Assembly (NCBI RefSeq): GCF_016906535.1
Contig: NC_057381.1
Location: 1,860,001-1,924,000, forward strand
DNA: 64,000 bases
From: Rhizoctonia solani
Lineage: Eukaryota > Basidiomycota > Agaricomycetes > Cantharellales > Ceratobasidiaceae
Reading direction: 5' to 3'
Each line of letters opens with the position of its first letter. Position 1 is the first letter of the stretch. The translations under genes were made by a program, and so were the position numbers. Under the pieces are notes generated by a model, which ran no database searches, was not told the origin of the DNA, and saw nothing but the letters and a program-made list of their open reading frames with translations. This document shows positions 22,739 to 33,346 of the stretch, in pieces.

Positions 22739-24860
22739 ATGCCCTTCAGCCACCTAGAATACACCCTTGCCTTTTTGACCGTGGCAGCTATCGCGTTGCT
22801 CAGCCGAAGACGTTTCAAAGCTTCATCTCGTGTGTCTAGTCTTCCATTGCCTCCCGGCCCTCCATGTTGGCCAATCATCGGCAGTTTCTTCTCCTTGCCG
22901 GATGCAACGGAGCCGATTTGGATTTGGTTCACCCGATGGGCTAACAAGACAAAAAGCGACACTATCCATTTCCGAGTACTAGGTACCGATACGGTCGTCC
23001 TCAACACCCGTGAGGCCGCTTTGGAATTACTTGAGAAAAGGTCGAATAAATATAGCGACCGACCCAGTATGGTGATGCTCAAGGATCTGTGAGCATTGAA
23101 TTATAAATTATAATGCTGATTTCATTATGTCAAACTCAAATCTAATAGGGTAGGGTGGAGACAATTGTTGGGAATGTCCGACTATTCCGAACGGACAAGG
23201 GTTATTCGCAGATACATGCACAACAGTATGAGTTCTAAAAAAATCCTGGTTCGTTGCGTGAATATTATTCAGGGGCTTCAAATGACATATATGAATGTCT
23301 CCTAGGATTGGGAACCTCAACAAGAAAAGGAGGCGTATCGGTTTCTTCAAAAGCTGTTATTGTCGCCTGAGAACTTCTTGGCTCATATCAGACAGTGAGT
23401 ATATTTTGAAATCAACACTGTCCGCCCACGTTAATTGAAGTTCTCCACAGCACCGCGGGAGCGTCGGTTGTGCGGTTAACATATGGATATATCCCAAAAG
23501 ATGAAGATGACGAATATATCGAAAAGGCTGAACACGTCATGGACGTATTTTCCTTGGCATCAACCCCGGGAACATTCATGGTCGATGTTTTCCCCATACG
23601 TGAGTTCAATGAACAATTTAATCAGCTCTTATAGTGGCTGTAAATTTATTCTTGCCAGTAAGATATGTCCCATGGGCCCCATTCAAACGTACTGCTATGA
23701 GATGGCGTCAAGAGCTATCAGAGCTTATCGACCTTCCAATGGAATTTGTGTACAAACAAATGGTGTGCATTTGAGTACATCCTCTTCCAGAACCCAGGTA
23801 CTAATTCGATGCATAAAGCAGGACGATCTTGCAGAGTCGTCCTTTGTTTCCCAGTGGCTCGAAGAATCGGGCCACGAGAACGACAAAAGATTTATTCCGG
23901 TAAGACGATCCCGATTATACATGTTATCATGCTGCATACCTTTCTGATTTCATTGATCCGACACAGGCTGCCGCTACTTCTTTATATGCGGGTGGAGCTG
24001 ATACGGTACGTTCATATCTACAACCAAGCAGAGTTTTTGTTCTTCAATATCTCAACTAATGGATACAGACCGTCTCAGCCATCTCCACGTTCTTCGTGGC
24101 TATGCTTCATTACCCGGAAGCACAAAGACTAGCACAAAAAGAAATTGAAGAAACTCTTGGAAAAGATATATTACCCACATTCAAAGACCGAGCTTCACTC
24201 CCGTATGTCGAAGCCCTATTCAAGGAAGTTATGCGATGGAAGCCCATAGCACCAATTGGTATCCCACATCGGCTTGGCTCACAAACAGACGACGAGTACG
24301 AAGGTAGGTTCTCCTCTATCGCCAAGGTAGACTATACTGATGATAGTATGCCGGAAGGATTGCGTATCCCAGCAAATTCGACAGTTATTGCGAATATCTG
24401 GAACATGCTTCGTGATCCAAATGTTTACCAGAATCCCGAAAATTTTGATCCATCACGCTTTTTCCGGGAAAACCCAGAACCGGATCCAGAAGAAGTTGTC
24501 TTTGGGTTTGGTCGTCGGTATGTATATATGTCGACTATGATGAATCTTATTCTTGAGACTAATGAAGCTGGCACAGTCGTTGTCCTGGAATAGCCGTTGC
24601 CCGTTCATCCGTCTGGTTGTCAATAGCGCTCACACTGGCTGCGTACAAGATAACTGCGCCTATTGGAACGGATGGGAACTCTGTGTTTCCTTCTCTAGAG
24701 TACTGCAATGGGACCGTGAGGTAAGTAGTAATGCGTCAGTATCCCTCGACGCCATTGAATCCATAAAATATGACATTGCAGCCACCCCAGACCGTTCCAA
24801 TGCAATGTCAAACCAAGGTCAGAAAGGATAAAACAAATTATTCGGGATACAATGTTCTAG
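22739..24860 (+). CDS. Cytochrome P450 monooxygenase 1
   Basis: Eleven exons (22739-23088, 23149-23248, 23306-23394, 23451-23599, 23659-23762, 23819-23899, 23967-24005, 24069-24303, 24358-24517, 24577-24720, 24782-24860) give 509 residues in frame. An N-terminal membrane anchor (YTLAFLTVAAIALL) is followed by the proline hinge LPLPPGPPCWPIIG, the helix-C region LVGWRQLL, helix I AGGADTT, ExxR in FKEVMRWKP, PERF-type NFDPSRFF, and the haem loop FGFGRRRCPG with its cysteine ligand; the end is HPRPFQCNVKPRSER. It is an ER-anchored, haem-dependent oxygenase needing a P450 reductase; substrate unknown. Intron 8 (24304-24357) is 54 nt without a stop, so unspliced RNA would also be translatable. It sits beside the AflY-like relic, which hints at a decayed secondary-metabolite locus (inference). 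Confidence 0.9.
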
Positions 24861-25214
24861 ATTTAGAGTAGTTGGAAATTAAGTCGTGATTGATATAAGT
24901 ACAGAATATCGAAATGAAAAGAATTAGAAAAATCATATAGTCTGTGTTTAATATCCTATAATGCTGTCCGACTATATTTCGTTGATATTGTGTTACAAAT
25001 ATACCAATAGCAAAGCACAAAGTGATGATCGTAAACCTAACAATTCATGAAACGAAAGCACAAAGTGAAATTGTCATGTGACTGGTGGCTTGCACGACCC
25101 GCATACATGCTGTGTTGGCTTGCGCTTGACCTCCTCCACAGTCCAGCTCCGCACACACCGAGTCTTGCAGTACGCCTTGGCGTGCCACTTTTATCTCAGA
25201 CAAAACCCCGCAAG
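24861..25214. other. Spacer before the CACTA-like element
   Basis: AT-rich 3' flank of the P450 gene; no gene or repeat supported. Confidence 0.5.
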
Positions 25215-25254
25215 CACAGAGAAAAGGGAACCAGCTAAATTTACCTGAGTGAAG
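25215..25254 (+). repeat. Left terminal inverted repeat of the CACTA-like element
   Basis: Begins CACAGAGAAAAGGG and continues through CAGCTAAATTTACC. Pairs with the right end at 33879-33918. Confidence 0.65.
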
Positions 25255-27332
25255 CATGAATAAGTGTTTTTATATGTGGTCAGCAGGTAAAATTTTCAAC
25301 TAATATTTACCTACCTCATCTTCAGGTTTAGCTGTGTTCCGGTTTATGTGTCGCGCATGTAAACAATGTGCGATGGTTCTGATGGACCGGACTAGACGTG
25401 AAATACATGTAAATTATACTCAGCTGTTTAGATACATAATACACATATAAGTTAATCGTCGTCGTATGGATGCTTGGCCGGATGAAATACCGTTTCGCAA
25501 CAGTCAAGGGTCCGGTCAATGATATACCACTCCCCTAACTCCTTGACGCCCTTAGTGTAAATTTGGCCAACAACCCTCTGAACTGATGTGACATCAAGAA
25601 TAATCAAGCGGCCAAACTGTGTAAAAGAGACAAAATCTGTTGCTGCATTGCCCTCTGCACCCTTGGCCTCAGTTATATGCGCCAATATATGAAGTGTTGG
25701 CTTGTCAATCTTGAACTTCTTGCTGCGTGGGAGCGTAAGCGCAATGATAAAGTCAAGGCGTCCATATCCAAACGCATTGACCATGTTGCAAGGTTGATTA
25801 CAAAAGTTTTCATTCAAATCCCTTTGAAATTTGTACTGATACTAATTCAGCAAAAGAACAAGCAAGTTTCCCGCGTACTTACTCAAACAAAAGAGGAGTC
25901 ACGCTTGCCGTACAACAAGAGAGGATTGACAACAGCTGCACAACAAACGCTATCACCTTCTGGGATTCGGAGCTTTCCCCAGCGTTCAGCACAGTCAGGA
26001 ATGAATGCCAACCAAGCATGGAAAGTCCATTCTTGGTAGTTGGTGTGGAAATATTGAGCTAGACGGCAGCGTACGTGGGGGTTGAGGGGAAATCCAGGCA
26101 GATGGGGGTAGCAGAGAATTGTATTGGGGTCTATTGCAATACGTTAGTAATGAACTAAGTGATAAGAATAGTACATACAACCATGGTATATCATTTCCAT
26201 CTTACTGGATTGGACGGGTGCTTGAGATTTTCCAAAGAGCATTGCCTTGCGGATAATTGGGAAGCAACAAGCAACCAAAGCAAGTTGAGCCATTTGGAGA
26301 ATATGCCAATTAATGGTAGAATATGGAACAACTTTTGACCTTGCGCATCCAACAATCTCCCAACAGTATTGCTCAACAGAGAACAACCAAGCAACCCATA
26401 CAGGACCACAGCAGAGAACATTGTTGGCAACATGAAGCAGAGCGTGGAGCGTAAGTCAACACACACTCAAGCGGTTGTAATTGTACTGATAGTAGTATCT
26501 TGTGCAATTATTCAGTTCAGAGCTAAATATTGATACTCAATTTTACTTACTCTTCAAATTTTTCTACATATTCAATAATTTCCTGTTTGAGCTCTTTGAT
26601 CTGCTGTATGGTGTTCTCAAGGTTGAGCAAGCATTTGAGAATGCTAACAAGTTGTAGGTAATGGTTGTAGTATTTTGGCAGGAGTTGGCCTTGTAGCACC
26701 ACAGGACCAATGTAGACAAGCCAGAAAGACCAAGACTCAGCATTATAGAGGTTGACACTGGTAGCAATATTGGGGAGAGGTCAAATAAACCTTGCTGGCA
26801 GTAAGTATGTTGCTTCTTCAGTCTCAATTCCAATAGCGGTCCAGACAGCACACAAGAGCAAGTAATATCCAGAGCCTGCATTGGATATACCAGGATGAGT
26901 ACCAACCCAGAGCAAGACCAGAGCTGGGCTGTGGTTAAGTAAAAATAGATGCATGAATTCATGAGGATACAAAGATGGGCGTTGGATGGAGGGAATGCAA
27001 TCAAGAATTGAAGGACCACAGATACCAGTTCTTTTGCATAAGTCTTCTGCAAGGCCAGCAGTCAGAGCTTTGTTGATTTTCCTAGTTTGAATACTTGTCT
27101 TCTTGTCAGTACAAAGTGGGAGATTGTGGGGATTGTATGAGTTAACATTAGCCAATGAACTGTCAGTAGCAACAGGCTCAGCTAGAGGTATGTAATAAGT
27201 CTTTTTGTCTGCGTGGTAGACGCCAACCATCAAGCACCCACAGCATGGGACACAACCATTTGGACCTTTGAAGTTCTGCAGGTACTTGATAGCCTGCATA
27301 TTGCCAGAGATAATGACTGGGTGGACACGCAA

Positions 27333-27915
27333 TGTTGTAGACACAATCAATACCAGGGAATTTATTCCCATTTTCTTGAATTTAAACAAAGCTGAACAGA
27401 TGACATTTTCAATCATGTGATCTTGGCGCTTATATCATACACTAAGCGCCAAGCCACGTCCCCATCTGCGCTTACTCAAGCACATGTAGCCACCTCCACC
27501 TATGACATCATCATGGCACGTCAGTAACACGTATGCATGAGTAAGGCCAACTGCAGAGCGGGGTTCTTATTGGATCACATATTTGACATACTGTATTTGT
27601 AATTAGTAGACACTTGGAATATATAAGGAGGCACACTGACCATGGTAACACCCAGGTTGATTACCTCTTGTTGCACTCCACACTGTACAAGGCCTTAGGC
27701 CAGTAAGCACTTAGTTCCCACTCCTGTACTCACTGCCTTAAGCGGCTTCCTCATTGTAGTTACTTAGCTTGCCATTGCCCTTACAGGCCTTGGTTACTGT
27801 ACTTAGATAGTTAGTTGTTGTAGGTAGCAACCCCACCGCCTTATGCGGTCCTTACTCAGTTCCATACAGCTGCAAGCGCCCACTACCTAGACAACCCTTA
27901 AGGATGTCTAGGACA
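27333..27915. repeat. Solo LTR (family 2, copy 1) inside tnp2
   Basis: A 583-bp sequence with ends TGTTGTAGACAC and TCTAGGACA, flanked by CGCAA (27328-27332) and TGCAA (27916-27920), a 5-bp target duplication with one change. It matches 38975-40016 once the nested LTR there is discounted. Removing it together with one flank copy restores the tnp2 frame through TFTLRVHPVIISG. It has a TATATAAGGAGG core (about 27618) followed by ACCATGGTAACACCC, a plausible LTR promoter. Confidence 0.85.
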
Positions 27916-28307
27916 TGCAAGGTGAATGTTTGACCAGTCATTGCATTATATGTGTCAATGCCTTTTGCAAGATCAATGCATTCCTCAACAAACAGGACAA
28001 GGAATGAGTCAAAATCCTTGGGCTTGTTTGGCCCAGGAATTACACCTAACAGAATAAGATTGCGCATCTGGGCGCGTTCCTCCAGCAGCAAGTTGAGGTT
28101 CTGGGCCATGATTGGCCAACACGTGTTAGTCTCCTTGGAGCCCTGATTGAAGATGTTGACACCATTGGACATAAGGGCAATGGCAATGTTGTGCTTTCCC
28201 GGGAAGTGTTGGACGCCAGTATCTGCACCATCAATGACAATGTTTGTCCTCAGCAGCTGCTTGTAGATCTGAGAATTGAAAAAATTGTTGATATGTCCAA
28301 GCCAATG

Positions 28308-28804
28308 TGTCAGAGCCAACAACTACCACAGGGTAAACCTAACTAGCTAACAGCCCAGAGGGACTTAAGTATGGGCTAGTAGGATCTAACAGAGCTCAAG
28401 GCAACTGCCAGATAAGGGGTTGGACAAGACCAATGTAGTAAGAGTGCACTATGCTGTTAAGACAGCTGGGCAAGGGACCTTTGACAGGGACTGGTATGCT
28501 CTCAGGCAATACTCTTAGGTGTATGTCTTAGGGTAGTAGGTGTGGAAGGGATAAGAGGTTGAGTTCTGAGGCTTAAGGCTCTCAGAACCCTCCTTATATA
28601 TTCAACAGAGAAGGGGAAGAGTAATTACATGTACAAACATCATAACAAAGATAAGGTCACATGACCAGAGATAAGGAAACAAGATCACATGACTAAAGGT
28701 CATGTGATGAGATTACATAATAAGCGCTCAGCGCCTAAATAGCATAAAGATGCATATATCCATAAATCTTCATGAAAATAGCGCATATATTCACTATTTC
28801 TTCA
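28308..28804. repeat. Insertion in tnp2, LTR-like, boundaries uncertain
   Basis: About 500 bp separate two adjoining tnp2 coding blocks (GVTTLKIH and NSQIYKQLL) and contain no coding sequence of that family. Read on the minus strand it starts TGAAGAAATAG and ends CTCTGACA, and it contains a TATATAAGGAGG box in the + complement orientation like other LTRs here. The flanking pentamers do not match, so the exact ends, and whether it is an LTR at all, are unproven. Confidence 0.45.
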
Positions 28805-30087
28805 ACTTAGTGGATTTTTAAGGTGGTCACGCCTCTAGGGCATGACAAATGCTTGAATTCATGTTGGTATAGCATCTTGCGGATTAAGTCAGGATTGTTG
28901 AAGTAAGCGCAAAAGCGCAGGGATGCAGGAAGGTACTGAAAGACCTGGCATGGGCAATTCTTGAAGTTGTAGCAAGGCGCATTGCATACCAAGCAAATAG
29001 TTTCTTTGGCATATTTCCCAGTAAATGCGTGACAAACATTAATACAGCAGTCAATATTAACTGGGTTGACACCGGAAAGCTTTGCAATTTGAGTTTGCAA
29101 GTGGTGGGATGTGAGAAGCTGCAGTTTATGTCAATATGAGTATCAAATGCGCTTGTAGTTGCTTTGTGTAACTGTGCCAAATTGTTGGATTGCAAGCATT
29201 ATAATGCTGTCAACCTCTTTGTCTGTCAGAGTCTCAGCATCTGGGTAACTATCATTATCAATATGCTAGAGTATCATTCCATGAGACTTATGCATTTCAA
29301 CATCTTCACCAGTATCCGGCTCAGCGTACCATTGATCATACTTGCAAAAATCAATAGCATTGAGGTTTTGAAACCTGTCTTCATCCTCTAATGGTTCAGG
29401 AACATTCTGGTTGGGTGGAGGGGAGCTTGGGGGAGAAGGAGGGGGTGTTGGGATATGGTACCAACTCCCGCGCAAGTAGTCAGAGCACTCAGATTGCTCC
29501 CCATCCAATTTGTAGGTATGAAATCTGATTGCATTGTCTACTGGAAGGTGTTGTTATACAATATAATTAGCATACATTTGGTTTCAATTTAAGAGTTACT
29601 CACATGTATGAGTTTCCTCCTGGTCTTCTGCATCCAAGTTCTGGGCAATTTCAACTATTCCACTCACTTGTGAACCACTGGGATCCAGGTCATTTGTGGA
29701 TAACTCCTTGTCAGAGCCCATATTGACGTCCTGCTCAGAGTTGCCGGCATTCAATTCCAGATTGTTATCCAAACTATCAGCCGTACCAAAGTATTTCTTC
29801 AAATGTTTATTTTGAGTACTAGAGCTAATATTTTTTTTACAGTGAGCACAATAAACTAGCAACTTGTCCCCAGGAAATTGTCTAGCAACAGCAGACATGG
29901 TGTTATATGCAGGGAGCCAGGGAATTGCACAGGGGTTGGGGGACTTAGACAAATTTGATTGACAACACGCATCACTTGGCACAATCACGTGAGGGTTGAT
30001 CTTCATTTTGCACTCCTCCCCCTCTTCCCACCTTGCTCTTAACCACAACCCCCATCCCTGCTCCCCTGTCCCTGTTCTAGAACACAC

Positions 30088-30213
30088 CTCATATTCAACT
30101 AAATAAAAGCGCCAAAAATATATTCTACGTCAATTTGCTTGTCACTACTACCTCCAACTTGAGCGGAGCTTGTGCAACCAGATCTGAGGTAAGTAACAAA
30201 TTCACGCCACATC
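30088..30213. promoter_or_regulatory. Shared intergenic (bidirectional) region of tnp2 and the divergent gene
   Basis: Only about 125 bp (up to about 315 bp if tnp2 starts at 29898) separate the two divergent coding regions. It is AT-rich, with AAATAAAAG and AAATATATTC. A GAG|GTAAGT donor-like site at about 30188 suggests an intron in the 5' leader of the + strand gene. A single bidirectional promoter is inferred. Confidence 0.4.
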
Positions 30214-33200
30214 ATGATTCAAGGCTACATTGATCATAAAGAAGTTCATATGTCTTCAATGGATATTGATCAAGCCACTTGGGAGCAATTCAAAGCATTC
30301 CTGGCAATGGAAGTGGCCAGTAAGCCTAAGTTAATTCTGTTAATTATTCTCATCTGTTAACACATTCTTGCTGTAGATAAAGCCGGTAAAACTCACAAAG
30401 ATTCAGGTAATGCCTCCTTTTGTAGGTTTATTCTTATTATATTTATCTTTTTCAGGTTGCGTTTCTAAGAGTGCACGGAGCCCTACAATCAGGCGGTCCT
30501 TGGACCATGTCAAAGTGACCATAGAACAGGACAGATACACAGGTGAGACCTAGTATCTACTTTATTTCCCTTTTCCTGTTTACCGGTTGAGCATCAGGCG
30601 GCAACATGAGCTCAACAATTGGCCGCACTTTAGAGTCTGTTGAGTCTCTCCCAGACAAAACTCTCCCGTCTTCTCGTTTGCCCACCCCGGATCCTAAGGA
30701 GAACAGGCCTTGGAGGTGAGTTAAACTTGCATACATCTGGTTGGTTTGACTCACGTTGTGTATGATTCCCAATCACAGCTCCGAAAATGACCCAGAAAAT
30801 ATGGAGACGCCTGAACTCAGCTCTACGTAAGTTCATTTGCATACATTTGCTCACAAAAATGATGATTTTATTTTGATTGATTTGTTTCTCCTACCCAGAC
30901 ATAGTGGAACTCCACATGCCTTTGCTCAACAGGATCAGCGCAAGAATCGCAGCAAGACCGCCTTGTCGAGCCGCTCCCCAAGTCCTCCACCAGCAAATTC
31001 AACTGCCCACCCATACGACGCATGCCCCACCTCGTATGAGACACGGCCCGGGAAACGCGGTGGCCGTGTCCACACTATGATTGAAGGCCAGCAACAAATT
31101 GAACAAACCCCAATAGAGCGTCTTGTCACTAGGAAGGCCAAGTACCGATATGTGCTTGAAAATGGCCACCTATTTGGCGACAAACATGGGTGTTATTTCA
31201 ACCCATACAGCAAGGCCCGCGTGAACGAACAGAACTGCAAGCGTATCGAGAAGCCGCAGGGATTCCAGGTTGGGCGCGGGGGACCAGGCTCAAAGCCTTG
31301 GTTTGAGTTAATTGGACTACGTGATGATTATGACATGGCGCTGGATGTTCAAGTGAGTTTATTCCTGTATTGAATATATTCAATTACTGAGTTTATTGTG
31401 TAGGGATCGGCCCGCAAGGCCCTTGTGTTATACTGCCCTCAAACTCTTGACCTCAAGCCGGGTCAGAAATTGACATACAAGAATTACGGTTCCCAGAAGC
31501 GAACCCAGATCAACAATTATGTGAGTTGTTTTCTTTCAGCACAGACTACCTCTAATGTTTATCAATAGATGTATAAGCATCATAAGTTCCTATATCACTT
31601 TCGCGACGAGTCCGGTGATGATAGCTGGGCTATTGATGCTATATGCGCTGGCTATCTTGCATCAAACAGCGCATACACCAGATCCGGCAGTAAGTCTAAC
31701 GTTACTACATCGAATTGTAACTAACAAAATTTTAAGAAAATGCTAAAGCTGCGCTGTTCCTGAAGCGCAATGCCTCTGATCCCAACAGCAAGGGTTCAGA
31801 TGAGGATTCAGATATAGGGGGTGAAGACCGGGGCAGAGACAAGGATGAAAGTGGCGAGGAGGATGACTACAACCTCAATGCCCGTCGCTACAACAACACT
31901 CAAACAGCCTCAAAACCCCAACCAGCATCCCGCTCCTTGAAACGACCCCACCCCAGCTATGGTACCACCCGACCTACGAAAAAAGCAAGGCACTTAACGC
32001 GTGATGAAGGCGATGATGAAGACGACGATGAAGACGACAAGGATCGGCCGTCTAGCCAACCCCCAACCCTGCCTCCTAAGCCAACCGCCGCCAATATTCG
32101 CAAGGCCAACAAGGTTGTTGAAAGGGAGCAAGCCCGCGACAAGGCTCTTGGCGCTTCTCGGGACCGGGCAGGGGCCAAGGCCACAGCTGATCCCTTGGGT
32201 CCCGGGAAGGGAAAGGGAAAGGAGTGCGAGGGCCGTCCTCTCATTCCAAGGCCCAAACCTATTCGCCGCAAGGAAGCCAATATGGAGGACGACGACGAGG
32301 ACAACGAGGATAACGAGGTAATTTTTCCTTATCTATTGGGTTTATTGTTGCTATTAATACATTTTTACATAGCCCGTCCGACGAATCTCCAAGTCGATTC
32401 GCCGTGTGAATTCCACGCTCAGCTCGTCTGACGCCGATCCCAAGCCTGTGCGACAGGTTTTTCTATTTGTTTAATTTACGGCTACTGCTAATTTATATTC
32501 ATCTAGTCGGCCCGACAAGTTCCCAAATCAATTCGCCGGGTCGACTCCACCCCCAGCTCATCTGACGCCGATCCCGAGCCTGTGGCGGAGCCCGAGAAGG
32601 GTACCAGTTCCCGTACAAAGGATGTAAAGGCCGCAGAGAAGGACATGGTAAAGAGTCGAAAAAATGTAGTAAGTACATCATGCTTGTACCTTTGGCGCCA
32701 ATAACTACATACACTTTTAGCTTCCGCCCATTGAAGAGGATGACGAGCGCCCCAAAACAATTCGACGCCCGGTATGTTATACAAACCCTCTCGCGTTTTG
32801 ACTAACCTATGGCCTAGAAACCAAAGAAAACCCTGCAGGAACCCAAGGAAGTTAGCAACGATGAGGGCGAGGGAGAAAGAGAAGAGCCCCAATCAAGGAA
32901 GAAAAGGCGCTTGGTACGTTGAGCACAATAAATCGTCCCTTGCTGGCTTCCGTCGACCCATCTGGTAGGCTCCCGAACAACTGGAGGACGAAGCGGAAGA
33001 GCTTGAGCCCCTCCCCCCTTCCCTGATCCCTCAAATCACTAAGGAACTTGCAGAAAGCCGGAAGCAGAAGACTGCCAAGGTTAGTGGGCTGCTTGATTAT
33101 CTTTTCTTCCCTACCATAATAGTATTTACAGCCTTTAGCCAATGGACCCAAGGCCAGTTCGTCGAATAAGGTGACCACACAATCAACCGGTGAGACCGCT

Positions 33201-33346
33201 CAGGAACTTATCAATACGGTAAGTATTGCCCAACGTTGTTTGTATATTATTACATATCACTCCAGGGGAAGGCTCGTGCCGTTGGAACACTAAAGATCAA
33301 GCTTCCAGTACCACCTTCGGACCGCAGCCTCCGCAAGCGCACCTAG
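30214..33346 (+). CDS. Unrecognised highly charged nuclear-type protein in the CACTA-like element
   Basis: About fifteen exons, with introns of about 40-70 nt, encode roughly 750 residues. I recognise no family. The folded part seems to be residues from about 31080 to 31700: RKAKYRYVLENGHLFGDKHG, NPYSKARVNEQNCKRIEKPQ, KPWFELIGLRDDYDMALDVQ, ALVLYCPQTLDLKPGQKLTY and YKHHKFLYHFRDE. The rest is low-complexity: acidic runs (DEDDDEDDKD, MEDDDEDNEDNE), basic patches (KGKGKE, RKKRRL) and Ser/Pro stretches, ending LRKRT. Two successive exons are near-duplicates (RRISKSIRRVNSTLSSSDADPKPV type, at about 32371 and 32508). The start at 30214 is uncertain: ATG 30253 is also good, and a donor-like site lies at 30188. 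Position inside the inverted repeats, head to head with tnp2, suggests a TnpA-like accessory or DNA-binding role (inference). It could instead be a captured host gene. Confidence 0.6.

Larger units (their letters stand above)
25452..29898 (-). pseudogene. tnp2-family (CACTA/EnSpm) transposase, interrupted by insertions
   Basis: Blocks in order on the minus strand: MSAVARQFPGDKLL with a zinc finger-like CAHC..H pattern (29898; an upstream ATG at 30087 is possible); SGVNPVNIDCCINVCHAF and LVCNAPCYN (28807-29100); IYKQLLRTNIVIDG, NKETNTCWPIMAQNLNL and GVIPGPNKPKDFDSFL (27916-28307); then TFTLRVHPVIISGNMQAIKYLQNFKGPNG, readable only if the LTR at 27333-27915 is removed; VPCCGCLMVGVYHADKKTYYIPLAEP; YPHEFMHLFL; AVWTAIGIETEEATYLLPARF; and a C-terminal part NMVNAFGYGRLDFI, HILAHITEAKGAEGN, GEWYIIDRT ending at 25452. 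This is the usual order of tnp2 proteins, DDE-type cut-and-paste transposases. The body is otherwise open with normal introns, so the two insertions are the main damage. Confidence 0.78.

Noticed and set aside
27428..27480. CACTAAGCGC near the LTRs, considered as a CACTA transposon terminus
   Set aside because: It recurs inside the family 2 LTR copies rather than at a paired inverted end, and the outer TG..CA ends with target duplications explain the repeat better.
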